Positions 1 to 11,352 of a stretch of 64,000 bases of DNA are shown piece by piece. Under the pieces are notes generated by a model. That model had not been told where the DNA came from and made no database searches. It saw only the letters and a program-made list of their open reading frames with translations. Origin of the DNA: Coemansia sp. RSA 922 (lineage: Eukaryota > Kickxellomycota > Kickxellomycetes > Kickxellales > Kickxellaceae); the NCBI GenBank assembly GCA_027577415.1, contig JANBQS010000006.1, positions 21,605 through 85,604 of the forward strand, read 5' to 3'. Position numbers and translations under genes: made by a program. Numbering within the stretch: the first letter of the stretch is position 1; each line of letters begins with the position of its first letter.

Positions 1-359
1 GACCGCTGAGATTCGGAGCCGTGAGACTGATTTGAGTAGACTAAACATTTTTTTTATATAAAAGATAAATACGAATTTCCAAATCTAAAGAAAAAAGAAA
101 AAGTGTGAAATTAGGGTGATTGAAGAAATTTGAAAATAGATAGTGACTGGTAATTAAATCATGATCGGGATCAACCACTTAGAGCGATATGTAATCCCTA
201 TTATTAAATATCTGAAACAATAAAGAGCTGAGTGCTGTAATTTTATTATTTATTATTGCTTTTTTAAAATGGGTATAAGGCGTTGTTCATATCCTTAGCC
301 TTTCGCCGGGCGCTGCGTCACTTAGTTGGTGGGGTATTCTCGCTCTTCACAGGCTTTGC
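1..359. other. Intergenic, no gene seen
   Basis: AT-rich non-coding stretch at the left edge. I see no convincing reading frame. If the gag-like ORF beginning at 1109 on the minus strand belonged to a complete retrotransposon, pol should continue here, but every frame is closed by stops. Confidence 0.5.
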
Positions 360-1109
360 TCATTTCTGAGATGCCAACTTGTATTTCTTCTTTCCTCGGG
401 GCTTCGAATTATACCTAGGCTTATCTGGGCTCCCAAGGTTTAGTTTGGTAAGCGTGTCGGCGTTCAGCGTCTCCTCAAATCCATTGATAGCAGTGGCCAA
501 TGTCTTCCTAGTAGCCGTAGCCGCCCGTAGCCGCTGCTGAGTCCACATTATAGGGGCGACCTTTTCCAAGGCTAAGGCTAGCGTTTCAGGTCCGCTCGGC
601 AGGTCACCAATGATCTCTAGAATTTTCCTGGCTTTTGGCACTATCGTATCGCGTGTCTCAGATTTAAAAGCAGTTCCATCACGCAACTCCTCCATAATCC
701 TGTCCTGATAGCGGTGCAGCGGGTACTCAGTTTCCACCACTGCAAATAGATTGTCCAAAGTACGCTCAGTCGGATGTTGCACCACTTTCGCCGCTGTACC
801 TGTTAGCTTTGCGTGCACCAACCTGTACAAGATAAATTGTGGTGCGCCTAGTAATCCTTCTTGCAGTTCTTTACGGATCTCCAAAGTCCACATCGTACTA
901 GAAAGCTCATCATCTTCCCCGCTGAACGTTGGTGCTGCTTCTTTGAATGCGTCTGCAAACCAACGTAGGCTATCCCAGGACATGGCAGTCGAAGCCGGCA
1001 TAGCTACCATGGATGTCAAGGGTGTAGCTACCACCATGGCATAGGATGGCGTATCCTCTTTCTTTTCCTCTGCAGTTGACGTGCTGCTCATATCGTTAAT
1101 TTGGGACAT
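360..1109 (-). CDS. Retrotransposon gag-like protein (249 aa)
   Basis: An uninterrupted frame of 249 codons starts at ATG 1109. It has a polar N-terminus, a central helical region (residues about 55-160) with the spacing of Ty3/gypsy-type gag capsid domains (ALRWFADAF-like helix, then a LVHAKLTGTAAKVV segment and a YPLHRYQDRIMEELR segment), and a basic Lys/Arg-rich tail. I see no CCHC zinc knuckle, protease or reverse transcriptase, and no LTR pair. It could be a solitary gag relic, a gag-only element or a domesticated gag-derived gene. The gag assignment rests on overall pattern, not a diagnostic motif; an unrelated lineage-specific protein is possible. Confidence 0.45.
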   Translation of the reverse strand: MSQINDMSSTSTAEEKKEDTPSYAMVVATPLTSMVAMPASTAMSWDSLRWFADAFKEAAPTFSGEDDELSSTMWTLEIRKELQEGLLGAPQFILYRLVHAKLTGTAAKVVQHPTERTLDNLFAVVETEYPLHRYQDRIMEELRDGTAFKSETRDTIVPKARKILEIIGDLPSGPETLALALEKVAPIMWTQQRLRAATATRKTLATAINGFEETLNADTLTKLNLGSPDKPRYNSKPRGKKKYKLASQK

Positions 1110-1691
1110 GTGGTTAATAATAAGAGTAAAAAATTGTCAAGAATATTATAAGTTAAATAAAGAATATATTTCTCACTGAGGAGTATCTCCAGCCGGCGCG
1201 CCTAGGGCGCTGCCTTGCCTTTAAATACTCCTCGTGCCTTACACCATTTGACTAAAGCTAATCACTACAAATCCTCTGATGAAAGCCCTTCCTATAAGCT
1301 GGTATCAGTAGGATCAGGGCTTTCTGCGCTCTTGTGTGCCAGAGCGCTGCCGTGCCTAATCTCAACACATTTACTCTATTATCCTATTAGCAAACCAAAG
1401 TATTTACCAGTGTTGGATAATTTTATTAGCGAATCACAAACAGGTTGGTCATCAACTCATCTTCCTTTTTTGCTTTCTTTTTTTTTTACTGGGACTTGTC
1501 AAAAAAGAGTCTTTGCAATAAAGGCGGCCAAAATAATTGGATAGCTTAAAGAGAGAGAGAAAAGCTTTAGGGGGAGGGGGAGAAATTTTTTCCCTTTCTT
1601 TTCCTTTCTTTTTTTCTCTCCTTTTATTTTTTCACCCAGCTATTCATCGCTTAGTACTTTTTTATATTTAAACCAGACGCTCAAAGCAACC
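1110..1691. other. Intergenic with a short inverted repeat
   Basis: No supported gene. A 9-bp inverted repeat (gaggagtat at 1178-1186 and atactcctc at 1225-1233) encloses a GC-rich core containing the palindrome GGCGCGCC, so it can form a hairpin. Pyrimidine-rich tracts at 1580-1640 precede the gene starting at 1692 and are typical of fungal core promoters. Confidence 0.4.
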
Positions 1692-3371
1692 ATGTCCAAC
1701 TATTTGTCACCAGCTCAAGCCCTTCCTGCCGACGTTCTACGTTCAATAATCAAATGGGTAGTAAACGAAAAAAAATCGCCATTTGTTGAGGCTAGCTGTC
1801 AGTTAGGCAAATTGAAGGAGCTGTTAATTATAAGCTCAACTTGGCGACAAGCAGCCCTTGAGTTTCTGTGGAAACAACTACACCTTATTGTTAATGTCCC
1901 CTCGAATGATGTGTGTCTCAAACGCCCAAATTGGCTTATACATAACATGCTGCCGCATAATGCCGCAAGCTTGGCTAAGAAGATTCATGTATTAGTCCCT
2001 ATGTCCTCCATTGTACTCGGCGTTGCACATAAACTTTTAGTTAGCTATATAGGAAGCACGAAATGCTTTCCCTTTGTTTACAACCTTACTGTAAAGATTA
2101 CTGATGTTAAGGACCAGCACTATGTTGCTAAAGACGTTGCTATCTCCAATGCTATAGAGTTTGCCAAGCTTCTCAAATCTATGGCCCCAGATGCAAAGAC
2201 AGTAAATATGTTGTGTACTGATGACCCATGGAGAACCTCGAGTAGAAACAAAAATAGAGTCAAAGAATTGGATGAGGAAATACTAGAAGTACTTGCCGAC
2301 GTGCTTTATAGTAACGCCAAACGCGCACTACTTGACCTGTTTCAGGTTGATGTAAACAACTTGGCAACTTTTAACGCCATTCCGCCGCTTTCACGGCTAA
2401 GGATACATCGTCAGAAATCACCAGACATGCACGCCAGTCTGGTGCACAAGTCTGCCAATACGCTACAGTATCTAGCGATTCGTATGCATTACGCTAACAT
2501 GCTAATTTATGATACAAATGGTAATGCGGTGATATACCCTAATTTGCAACACCTGCAATTATCTACGGATTCTGCCAACCCGACTGATTCAAATATAATG
2601 ATTACTAAGAAAGTAATCTTTCCTGTTTTAAGAACATTAAGGCTGCCCTTCTCTTATCCATTTAATGACGATGTGTTATTTCGAGGCAACACTGCTACCT
2701 TGGAGTATCTGGATGCTCGTTTTAATCACGATACTATCCTTATGCTTAACAAAAGCCTAGTGTTTGAAAGCAAAAACAAAGTCTTGCGAAATGTAAAAAT
2801 CAACTGGCCTAGTGTCGATATGGATACCGCTGAGTGGCCTAGAGTAGACACGAACAAATGTTTTAGTCACTTGGTGAGTGCAGCAAAAATATTGACAGTG
2901 TCCAATGAAGGTGTAGCTAATGTCTGCGCTATTGCAGCCCAATATGGCCAAGGGTTCCAGAATATCAAAGTGTTTGATGTTCATTCTGGCGATCTATTGT
3001 TTTCTGATGTAATTTGTCTACTGAATCTACTCCCAGCCCTTGTCGAGCTTAGAGGTGGTATTAATGGTCTGGGGCCAGAGTTTGAGAATATTTCTCCTGA
3101 AGAACTCCTTGATTACATGGCTTCGATTTATTGTGGTGCAGGAAGGAATTTGCAAATTTGGAGAGTGTATTCCATTACTGACCGGTATAATATTAATGTT
3201 ACAAACTACGTCTTGCTTTTAGCACTTGCAAGTCCAAGGCTCCGTCGAATAGAAATTAAGCCAGATAATGTTAAAGATTATCATGCCAGAGTTACCAAAG
3301 CTCTTGAGAGTGGTCCATATAGCAAATACGCATCCCAATTTAACAAACTACTTGATGTCGCTTTTTGGTAA
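1692..3371 (+). CDS. F-box-like DDVLFRGN-family protein (559 aa)
   Basis: Member of a family with at least seven recognisable copies in this window. The N-terminus (about residues 5-60) has an F-box-like pattern: AQALPADVLRSIIKWVV, then a STWRQAALEFLWKQL segment. The body is leucine-rich and LRR-like without a clean consensus. Around residue 325 it carries the signature YPFNDDVLFRGN followed by TLEYL. The C-terminus ends with the family pattern YSKYASQFNKLL. There is no signal peptide or membrane segment, so it is probably intracellular. By analogy with F-box/LRR proteins it may act as a substrate adaptor, but this is inference. The start at 1692 follows a caacc context and a pyrimidine-rich leader. 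The frame is intact. Confidence 0.75.
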   Translation: MSNYLSPAQALPADVLRSIIKWVVNEKKSPFVEASCQLGKLKELLIISSTWRQAALEFLWKQLHLIVNVPSNDVCLKRPNWLIHNMLPHNAASLAKKIHVLVPMSSIVLGVAHKLLVSYIGSTKCFPFVYNLTVKITDVKDQHYVAKDVAISNAIEFAKLLKSMAPDAKTVNMLCTDDPWRTSSRNKNRVKELDEEILEVLADVLYSNAKRALLDLFQVDVNNLATFNAIPPLSRLRIHRQKSPDMHASLVHKSANTLQYLAIRMHYANMLIYDTNGNAVIYPNLQHLQLSTDSANPTDSNIMITKKVIFPVLRTLRLPFSYPFNDDVLFRGNTATLEYLDARFNHDTILMLNKSLVFESKNKVLRNVKINWPSVDMDTAEWPRVDTNKCFSHLVSAAKILTVSNEGVANVCAIAAQYGQGFQNIKVFDVHSGDLLFSDVICLLNLLPALVELRGGINGLGPEFENISPEELLDYMASIYCGAGRNLQIWRVYSITDRYNINVTNYVLLLALASPRLRRIEIKPDNVKDYHARVTKALESGPYSKYASQFNKLLDVAFW

Positions 3372-3953
3372 ACAACACACAAGATCGTTGATCATAATTA
3401 CTTGTATTACCTTTTAAATAACAAACACTGTGAGCACTTTTTTGAAAATTCATTTTATTAGGACTACATTATATTCCTTAAAACTCCAATTCAGAGTATT
3501 ATTTTCAATAAACCAGTCAGAAACCGCATAGGTTGATACGTAAAGTAACATATATGTAGTGAGAGATAAACGCCTAGAGCGACAAATCCTAATCAAAAGT
3601 ATAAACCGATGGTCAACATCTTATTTGTGAGGTTGTTGTTTGTCCACTCGTGTGGGCCTCGGTGATCAGCGTCGTCTGAATCTAGCTAATCAGACAAACC
3701 ATTAAATTAGAACATCCAAGCCACATCTTCAACAGCCTTTTTAAGACTATGCGGACTTTCTCTTAGCTTGTGTAATTTTGGGGAAGACCGTCTCAAATTG
3801 GGGAAGGGAAAAACTAAGCTGCGGCTCATTTTTCTGCCAATGGCGGATTTATAAAGCCCACTGGGAACCAGCCTTTTTGTTGCTTGGAGAAAAGTACCAT
3901 TCAGATTTCTCTTTACGCCATCGTTGCCACGCCACTACAAGTTGATTGCCAAA
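3372..3953. other. Intergenic, no gene seen
   Basis: AT-rich spacer between the F-box-like gene and the small ORF at 3954. No RNA gene or repeat recognised. Confidence 0.5.
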
Positions 3954-4280
3954 ATGCTACGCGTTACAGCTGGCGACTTTTTCAATCCACAAAGGATTAT
4001 TATCGGTTACATAGGAGAGGGCGGCTTTAGGAAAACCTCTTTTGCATTTAATTGTAAAGATGTACCAAACCTAGCAAAGTTGCTTGAAGAGGAGCGTCGT
4101 TATGACCCTCCGGAAGAGTTTAACGGTATAGGAAAGCTTATCCGCTATCAGTATAATGACACCTTTCAGTGGATTGGTAATTTAAACGAATATAGCCCAG
4201 ATATCATCAATGGTTGCAAACACATTCTTGTCGGAAAAGTGGAAAATGTAGATACCCTGGCTGGACAACGGTTGACATAG
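3954..4280 (+). CDS. Hypothetical protein (108 aa)
   Basis: A short open frame from ATG 3954 to TAG 4280, about 108 residues, with ordinary mixed composition (MLRVTAGDFFNPQ start, a RIIIGYIGEGGFRKTSF segment, no signal peptide or membrane segment). I do not recognise the family. It could be a small lineage-specific gene or the surviving exon of a decayed one, since it sits next to a truncated peptidase pseudogene on the opposite strand. Confidence 0.4.
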   Translation: MLRVTAGDFFNPQRIIIGYIGEGGFRKTSFAFNCKDVPNLAKLLEEERRYDPPEEFNGIGKLIRYQYNDTFQWIGNLNEYSPDIINGCKHILVGKVENVDTLAGQRLT

Positions 4281-4468
4281 CAACTGAAGACTTTTGAGGC
4301 AAAAATTCCACAAAACAAAATAATAAATATATAATTCTGGAGTTGCCTATACATTTCTTAACTAGTTAGCAGTGTATATAATTGCTTATACAATGAAAGG
4401 TAAAAAAAAACCTATGCAAATCAACAACATAGGCAAGAAAGCTACTCCAAGTGCTAATTGTTATCCGC

Positions 4469-7284
4469 CTAACCTGACTCTGCAATGAGTGGAACCAGCT
4501 TGCGCGAGGGAACTGATATGCCATGGAGCGCCTGAGTATGCTGGAATCGCTTATAGTCGTTAATAAGCCAAATTCCCTCTGGCGATTGCTTCATGTCAAT
4601 ATTGGCAAAGTTGGTCTTGTTGAGCGTTGCATATTTAGCTGCCTTGTCAGCGCTGCTAATAGCCATTTGCAAGGCATTTGCAATCTTTGACAAGCTCTCA
4701 AATACGATTCCAGGGGCTTCTACATTGACATCAGTGGTATTTGCCACTTCACTCACTTTGCTTGACACAGACGACACCTGCTTGGTCATATAAAGCGCGC
4801 TTAATTCAGCAAGCAGCGACTCAATGCTGCTTGATGCATCTGCTGATGATACAAAGGATTGGACATCCACAATGCTCAGACCCGTGTGACCTTCAGAGCG
4901 CAAGGATCCGTACAGGGCAAGAATTGTACTCGGGTACATTTCAAACTCTTCAGTTGTTGGCTGCCAGGTCTTGGCGGATGACATTTGCATGTCAAGTCGT
5001 GTGTAGCCTTGCGCGGTGTCTTCATTTACATACTTGTCCCAGAATGCAAGCAAATCGTCCTTGCTCAGCTGCTTGAGGTGCTCAACGTCCTTATCCACTT
5101 TGTCAAAGCTGTACTTACCGGACTTGATATGGGCCCACAGTTCACCAAACTCTTCGTTTATCGAAGTTAGTTTCTCTTGCTTTAGACTGATTAGTGACTG
5201 AACTGATGACTCAAACTCCTCTGCAGTCAGCTCCGCAGCTTTTGTCGATATTGGCGAATAAACTGGTTGATGCGCTGAGTTACATAAGCCGGATTGCTTT
5301 CTCCCTCCACAATAAATATGAGCGCTCCCTTTCCGGTTTTGTAGGAATCCAAAGTTGCTCCAACTCTGTAACCTAGCTGCTCAGAAGTCCTCAACTGTGC
5401 AAAAAATGAGTTGTGAACTAAATTCTCCAATACTCGAAGTGTGACTACATCTCGAGTATTACCTACAGATCCACAGTAGAACACACACATCACAGCGCTG
5501 TTCAAACACTTCTGGTCGCTAATTGGAACATTCTGGACATAATAACCAGGCTCAATGTCAAGTATGCGACCAGAATTAATTGAGGATCTAGAAACAGGCT
5601 GGAGTTGCAAAAGGTCAAGTACCTGATTGCTGGTGTCGAGTGCCGCTGACTGGTTATAGTTTCCAGACACGAGCATCTTCACATGGGCTTTGCTAAATAG
5701 CAGCTCAGTATGTTTCTGAAGCCCATCTAGAGTTATACCCTTTAGCTCTTCTTCCAGCATGTCTTGGTCAAATGCAGGCACCATGTGGAGATTGTCCAGT
5801 TGCCTGAAAAGCTGTGAGGTAGGGCCATTCTGTCTTTGGCTCTGTATCATCCGTTCAACTTCCGCCAGGTAAATAGAAAACTGTTGGGTATCAACATTGA
5901 AGGTCTTTATCTTTTGCAGTGCCGTCTTTAGCAAATTGGGTAGTCCATTGCTAAACCCAGATACTCCAACGTTAATAAGGCCTCCTCCTGGACTCATATT
6001 AAAGTAACTGCTGGCCATCGAAGCGCTAAACAGCTGCTCTTGTAGTTCGGCCGATACTACCTTGCAAAGTAGAGTCGACAGCAAGTGGTTGAGTGGGGAA
6101 TTGTCCACATATTCGGAGCTGATGGCTAGGCCAATGCGTCCATGAGGTGTAAAGAACTGGTCATCTTGCTTAAACCAGACTTCAATCTTGTCATTCTTTC
6201 TGAGAAGTACAGGCTCCAACGCAGGCGGATCGGCAATAGTGGCTGGCTTAGTGACTGATAGGTTTTCAGGCAAAAACTTATTGCGGCCAGGCAAGTGTAG
6301 CATCTTGGCAATGTTACGATTATACTTTACATCAGAAGTCATATGCGAAGGCAAGTCGCCAATAAGGTAGAGAACTCCGTAGTACTTTTCCTCAAGCCTG
6401 CACTCCACAGCCTTGTGCTCCTGCGCACCAATAAACAGGCGGTAGTTACTGGGGTTAAGGTAGCTTAGACACTTTGAAATGATGTCAGCATCATATCTGC
6501 TAGCTAAATAGTTGTGTGACAATATGTGCTGTGGTGATACATATTGATTACGTCCTTCACCCGAAAGTCTGAGGGCATAGCTCATGGCATCCTCTTTATC
6601 TTTGAAAGCAAACCTGGCTTTGCTAACTAGAGATAGCTCTTTGAAGTACCACTCTTGAGGACCGCTCTCAACTAGCATCTTTATGTACCCAAATATGACA
6701 CTCACCATGGCTTCGTAGTTCTCCAGGCCTTCGGGTGTGGCAGTAACACTAATCTCATATGTGCTGAACCCGTCATAGAACGTGATAATGGAATAGCCTG
6801 AAGTAGCAGTGGCCCAACCATTCTCGCGCAACACTAAGTAAATCGATCCTGGCTCCTTGTGGCCTAGTAGAGCGTTGATATAAGCAAATGGCTTTGCACT
6901 ATTTACCGACTTTAGTTCAGGAAGAGCAAACTCCAGCTTGAGTTCGTATTTTTTACAAACGGTCTTGTAGTGAACAAGCTTTCCTAGCTCGGCCTTACCA
7001 ATGGGGTGGAAATCAACCACAGGTCTAGTATTTCCCCTGCTTTCAATATCAGAAAACTTTGACGCCACCCACTCGGATAGCACCTCCAAGCTGTGGTTGC
7101 CGACCACCACTAAATGCATGATGTCTGCCGAGTAGTACTTGTGGTAGAACTTTATCAGCTCCTCACGCAAGTCCAAACCCAGTTCCTCAGCAGCACCCTT
7201 CAGCGTCTCCGTGTTTCCTGTTGCAAACCAGGAGTAAGGATGTGCAGGATAGGTAGTTCCAGCAACAAGTTGATAAGTGCGGTG
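4469..7284 (-). pseudogene. 5'-truncated insulinase-type (M16) metallopeptidase
   Basis: Similarity to insulysin/Ste23 peptidases begins abruptly at about 7284 with the RTYQL...HPYSWFATGNTETL region, then runs through IKFYHKYYSADIMHLVV, GPQEWYFKEL and FKQDDQFF to the C-terminal half with RTSEQLGYRV (5227-7176). A one-base frameshift at about 5219-5228 shifts the last segment (LTAEEFESSVQSL, then to 4469) into another frame. The N-terminal third, including the zinc site HxxEH and its distal Glu ligand, is absent, and the frame upstream of 7282 is closed by TGA. It cannot encode an active peptidase as it stands. The break lies about 40 bp from a MITE-like element. An upstream exon lost in an assembly error is the alternative. 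Confidence 0.8.
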
Positions 7285-7325
7285 TCACGCAGAATTAGTC
7301 AAGATCACTGGATCAGCGAATTGGG

Positions 7326-7666
7326 CAAGGGTCTGCGGCTTAGCCGCAGTAGAACGTTGTTATTTAAAAAGAGTTTATTGTTGTTTACAAAATAGAACTC
7401 TTTATCTTCTCTTTATATTTATCGGAATACATTTTAGTATCACATGCGGCGAGAGTCTAATTGCAAATAACCCTTGTATTCCAAGTCCACTGCCTTTAGT
7501 TCACGGTCAATGCAGTCAGTATTAAACAGTGGCAATATAAAGAACTGTGCATGTGATACTAAAATAAATAAACTAAAGATTAAAGATAAGCTAGGGAGCT
7601 CTATTTTGATAACAACAATAAACTCTTAAATATAATTCTATTCTGCAGTCTAAGCTGCCACCCTTG
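7326..7666. mobile_element. MITE-like element with ~120-bp inverted repeats
   Basis: The left arm begins CAAGGGT at 7326 and the right arm ends ACCCTTG at 7666. The reverse complement of the right arm matches the left for about 120 bp with small gaps, sharing GAGTTTATTGTTGTT, CAAAATAGA and TTTTAGTATCACATGC. The ~100-bp centre (about 7447-7549) is unpaired. Size (~341 bp), AT richness and lack of coding capacity fit a miniature inverted-repeat element or long-hairpin foldback. No clear target-site duplication was seen. Confidence 0.6.
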
Positions 7667-8755
7667 TCCTGGACTGCTAAATCTCGTGATTACGATTGAT
7701 ATTGCGTGACAACGTGGTTGCTTTTGTCCACAGTTATAGAAACTTACAAGTTCTACAAGATGTTGCCAAGCAAAAATATATTCAATAAATAATCCTAGAC
7801 ATGTGCAGTCAAAAAAGTTACACCTTACCTCCTTGTGTGTCTATTGAGCTCGGAGATGAGTTTTTAAAGGTTGGGAACAAGCAGTGGCACAAGAGCATTG
7901 TTCCTGAGATTGCATATCTATAAGTTAGTGCTTACAGGTGCCCATTTTGAGGTGGAACCCAGGAATAGTGCCTATGCAGGGCACCAGAAGTAATTGGATC
8001 AGCTGTTTTGTGGATGGCAAAACAAGAGGAACCTGATTGACTTGATTGATAGCTTTTTTGGTTAACGAATGACTGGAATATAATTTATTTGAACACGTCT
8101 TTTGATACTAATCACAAACAAATATTTATTTACATTATATTGACTTCTAATTGCTAAACTTGTCCAACTGCTACCAGGATGACATGTCAATTTATAAGCT
8201 GCCTAGTTAGCTTTAAAATAAGCGCATCTATTGATGATTGAGTTGTTTTATTACGCAACTACACGATAGCATTAACCAGGTTGGCCTTCTTCTCTCTTGG
8301 CTCTTTTACCAACTACAGCCAACCAAGCATCACACTGAACGTGTACATATCCTTTGATAAGCAATGCAAATAGCTGTTCAGCAGCCTCCACTATCTCCAC
8401 AAAAAGGCTGTGAGAGTCCAGACAGGATCAGAAACAAGCATGACAAACCAGAACACAGGTTCAAACTGACCTGACACATTCACTTCATTAAACTTGGCAA
8501 ACTTTTGCTATTGTTTGACCTTCAATATAGATACATCCAGTAGCTGTTCTATCACTGTATTGATCGTCTTTGCTTGGCAGAAAATGCTGTTGACAATTTC
8601 TTGGGTACATGAAGAAAACAAAAGTGTTTGCAAACTTGGCAAGCACTACCTCAACCATGTAATATTCCTCAGTTCTATATTAGGCAGAGTATTAGTAAAA
8701 GTATAGTTAGATTCAGTTTTGTTAATGGTTCAAACACTCAGTCCTCCTACATGTA
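7667..8755. other. Intergenic, no gene seen
   Basis: About 1.1 kb of AT-rich sequence with only short, unconvincing frames on both strands. Confidence 0.45.
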
Positions 8756-8810
8756 GTACAAGTGTGAGTGATCCATTAACGGGATTAAGCTCTTTTAGTG
8801 GTCTTGTTGC

Positions 8811-8996
8811 TTTGACCTTTGACCTTTGACCTTTGACCTTTGACCTTTGACCTTTGACCTTTNNNNNNNNNNNNNNNNNNNNNNNNNNNNNNNNNNNNNN
8901 NNNNNNNNNNTTTGACCTTTGACCTTTGACCTTTGACCTTTGACCTTTGACCTTTGACCTTTGACCTTTGACCTTTGACCTTTGACCTTTGACCTT
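8811..8996. repeat. Heptamer satellite (TTTGACC)n with assembly gap
   Basis: Perfect 7-bp tandem repeats of TTTGACC fill 8811-8862 and 8911-8996, with a 48-base N gap between (8863-8910), so the true copy number is unknown. The complementary frame reads as a KVKGQRS heptapeptide, which is a consequence of the repeat and not evidence of coding. Confidence 0.95.
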
Positions 8997-9170
8997 CAAG
9001 ATTTGAGTATCCGTAATGCCTTTAAGCTTTGCGCTTTGCGCTTTAAACAAGCCAAAAAGCATTAAACGAAATAGGGACTAAGGTGTTGTAATAAGGTAGA
9101 GAATGGTTGAAGATGATTTTAAAAGAAATCACCTTTTTTTACCTGATGTCGACTGCCATGACAGAAGTGG

Positions 9171-9178
9171 TATAAAAA
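9171..9178 (+). promoter_or_regulatory. TATA box of the 116-aa gene, copy 1
   Basis: The sequence tataaaaa lies 118 bp upstream of ATG 9289, within a stretch (gtggtataaaaaggtagccgc) also found upstream of the paralogue at 11551. Confidence 0.7.
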
Positions 9179-9288
9179 GGTAGCCGCTAGGCGCCTACCC
9201 TCTCCTCCATTCTTTCCTTACTCTCTTCAACTCACTTTTTAACTATAAATTGCACTTCCTACTTTTGTTCTACTCATCTACAAGAATC

Positions 9289-9639
9289 ATGCAAGTCCCA
9301 GTGTATCGTTTTGCGACATATAATGCAGCTCCAGAGTTTGTTATGTATATTAACATAACCTGCGGGCATTGTGGAGACGCTACATCTCAAGCAGATGCAA
9401 TACTTACAACTATGAATTATAATAAAGGAGGTATGACGCCATCTTTTGTTAGCAATGGCGTTGTTTTTTCTTGGAAAAGTATTGTACAATATGCTGGCAC
9501 TGAACTTGAAGGTCCTACATATTTTGTTCTTATGAATGGTTCAAGCTGGGGAGCATTTTTGAGGAATATTCCTAATAACGCAGACCAGTATAATCATCTT
9601 ATTGGCAAAATCAATCAAGTAGGACCAGCTCCTCAGTAA
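9289..9639 (+). CDS. Small protein of unknown function, copy 1 (116 aa)
   Basis: The start at 9289 is chosen because the paralogue has its ATG at the equivalent place in the same context (aagaatcatgcaag). There is no signal peptide. Residues 1-74 (MQVPVY start; a CGHCGDA segment with a CxxC) are roughly 50% different from the paralogue, whereas residues 75-116 (from GPTYF through NQVGPAPQ) are identical apart from one Ser/Ala change. The CxxC is thioredoxin-like in spacing only; the paralogue has CAHC in the same place, so the two cysteines are conserved. I do not recognise the family. The compact TATA promoter and the duplicated 3'UTR suggest an expressed gene. Confidence 0.65.
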   Translation: MQVPVYRFATYNAAPEFVMYINITCGHCGDATSQADAILTTMNYNKGGMTPSFVSNGVVFSWKSIVQYAGTELEGPTYFVLMNGSSWGAFLRNIPNNADQYNHLIGKINQVGPAPQ

Positions 9640-9840
9640 TAACATTAATAGAGAACAAACGGCAGCGGTTTCAAGAACTCGGCTCTCTATACCAATGCAG
9701 CTCTATTTTATAGGCCTCTAAGTATTAGATAGTCTGGAGTACAAGTAGTTTATATTTTTATACTCTCTCGTCAGTCTGGGCAAATAAATATCTAAACCAT
9801 TGCTGATGGTGTGAAAAGCAACCTGAAAAGCAACTAACCC

Positions 9841-11290
9841 CGTAGATTTACAGTAGGGTCAAAACTGTCCCAATGTTTTTTTGATCCTGACTTCAAATTC
9901 GAGTATCATCTTCCACACTTGCCCCATCGCTCTGAGACTAAAATAATTAGGATAGCTCATGGTTGATACTACCACGAATAAAAATATCTCTTTGTTCAAT
10001 TAATTTCTGGCTAAGCTACTGGCATTTAAGCACGTATTTACCCTTTGACTTTGTTTTTCTTCAATATGTATGCAAATCGCTCCAGAGTCGCTTTCTCAGC
10101 AATCTTTCTTTTTGATATATTTTTTCTTTTTGGTTTTATTATTCTTGCCATCGGCACTAACTAGTAGTACACAAATTGTCAACTTTAAAACATTGTCTAG
10201 GAAATGGCTAAGAAAGCACCATCCATTAAATTATCAGGGTGTGCGGTTATTATACAGCTACCCTTGGATTCAGAGCTAGTCATGTAAAAGAAAAATGGTA
10301 AGTGCCCACCACGTATCTCGATATGCCTATTATAAACACAGATCACTCCAAGATTATTTTGCAAAATGAAAGAACACACTTTCCTCAGCAGACATATTCG
10401 GGAAACTTGCCATGGCTATAAACTCAAATAATGGCCTGGGTGACTATGTCAAAATATCAATCGCAGTGCAGATGACATGTCCCACACACACTTTCTTGTG
10501 GACAAGAATACAGTAAGAGCTGAAACATTTGATGGAAAGAGTGTGGATTGACTAATATTGGTTACATGGTACAAATCCTTGCCAATAGATTATTGTTGTC
10601 TTACAATATTACAATATATAGCAGCAAGCACCAACCTTTACTTTATCAGCTCAACAAGTGATATGATTTAGAGATATGTGATGGCTGCCTAGGAATAATA
10701 ACACAAATTATAAATAGACACAAATAAAAATTGTAATAGAAGTATGTGTGGATTCAAGGTATTGCATCACTACGATTTTGCATTGAAAGCTCTTGCCTGC
10801 AGTCAACAGCTGCAACCTATCTCCTACTGTCCTGATATTTTATGATAATTGTGATTGTCCATATTCGCTCAACTTACTCGTAGAGAGCTAAAGCATTGTC
10901 ATTGAAAAGCACCCATACTGCTGACACATGCTCCATATATGGCTATCATCAAATGCCACTTGTCTTGAAGGACGTGCTAACATCAAGATTGCAAGCTGAT
11001 TTTAATAAGTAAGAGCAAGCTGTGGATGCAAGTGCAAAGTACACAATTCTGCTTTAGCTCGAAAGAATGCATAATGTATGTCGCTCTTACATCTTATTAT
11101 GTTCAAGAAGCCTAAAGGCTCAAGAGGAAGAAGAAGAGCTTTTGAAGGTTTGAAATACAAAAATCAAAAAACCCAAGATAACCTAGAGTTATTTTTCAAA
11201 TACACATTGAATAGCCATTAGTAAGTTTAGGAAAAGAAACTCGTATTGGAAGTCGAAATTGAAAGATATTTGGACAGTTTTGCTTGTCAC
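9841..11290. other. Intergenic between duplicated units, no gene seen
   Basis: About 1.45 kb of AT-rich sequence between the two repeat units. I find no credible coding frame, RNA gene or transposon terminus. Confidence 0.45.
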
Positions 11291-11352
11291 TGTACAAGTG
11301 TGAATAATCCATTAACTGGGTTAAGCTCTTTTAGCAGCCTAGTTTCTTTGTG

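Larger units (their letters stand above)
8756..9840 (+). repeat. Duplicated unit, copy 1 (satellite, promoter, gene, 3'UTR)
   Basis: This block and the one at about 11291-12195 start with the same sequence (tacaagtgtga, then atccattaac and ttaagctctttta), then carry a heptamer tandem repeat, a TATA box, a 116-codon gene and an almost identical 3' untranslated region ending near a gtgtgaaaa motif. The order is the same and both copies face the same way, so this is a direct dispersed duplication 2.5 kb apart. Confidence 0.75.

Noticed and set aside
1310..1320. TGGTATCAGTA resembling a tRNA-Met primer-binding site near the gag-like ORF
   Set aside because: It is on the opposite strand from the gag-like ORF, the match breaks after nine bases, and no LTR borders it.
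1215..1544. 109-codon plus-strand frame
   Set aside because: No ATG-supported start, low-complexity tail and no recognisable content.
8730..9062. Minus-strand frame encoding KVKGQRS repeats
   Set aside because: It is just the heptamer satellite read as protein, runs across an N gap and has no flanking domain.
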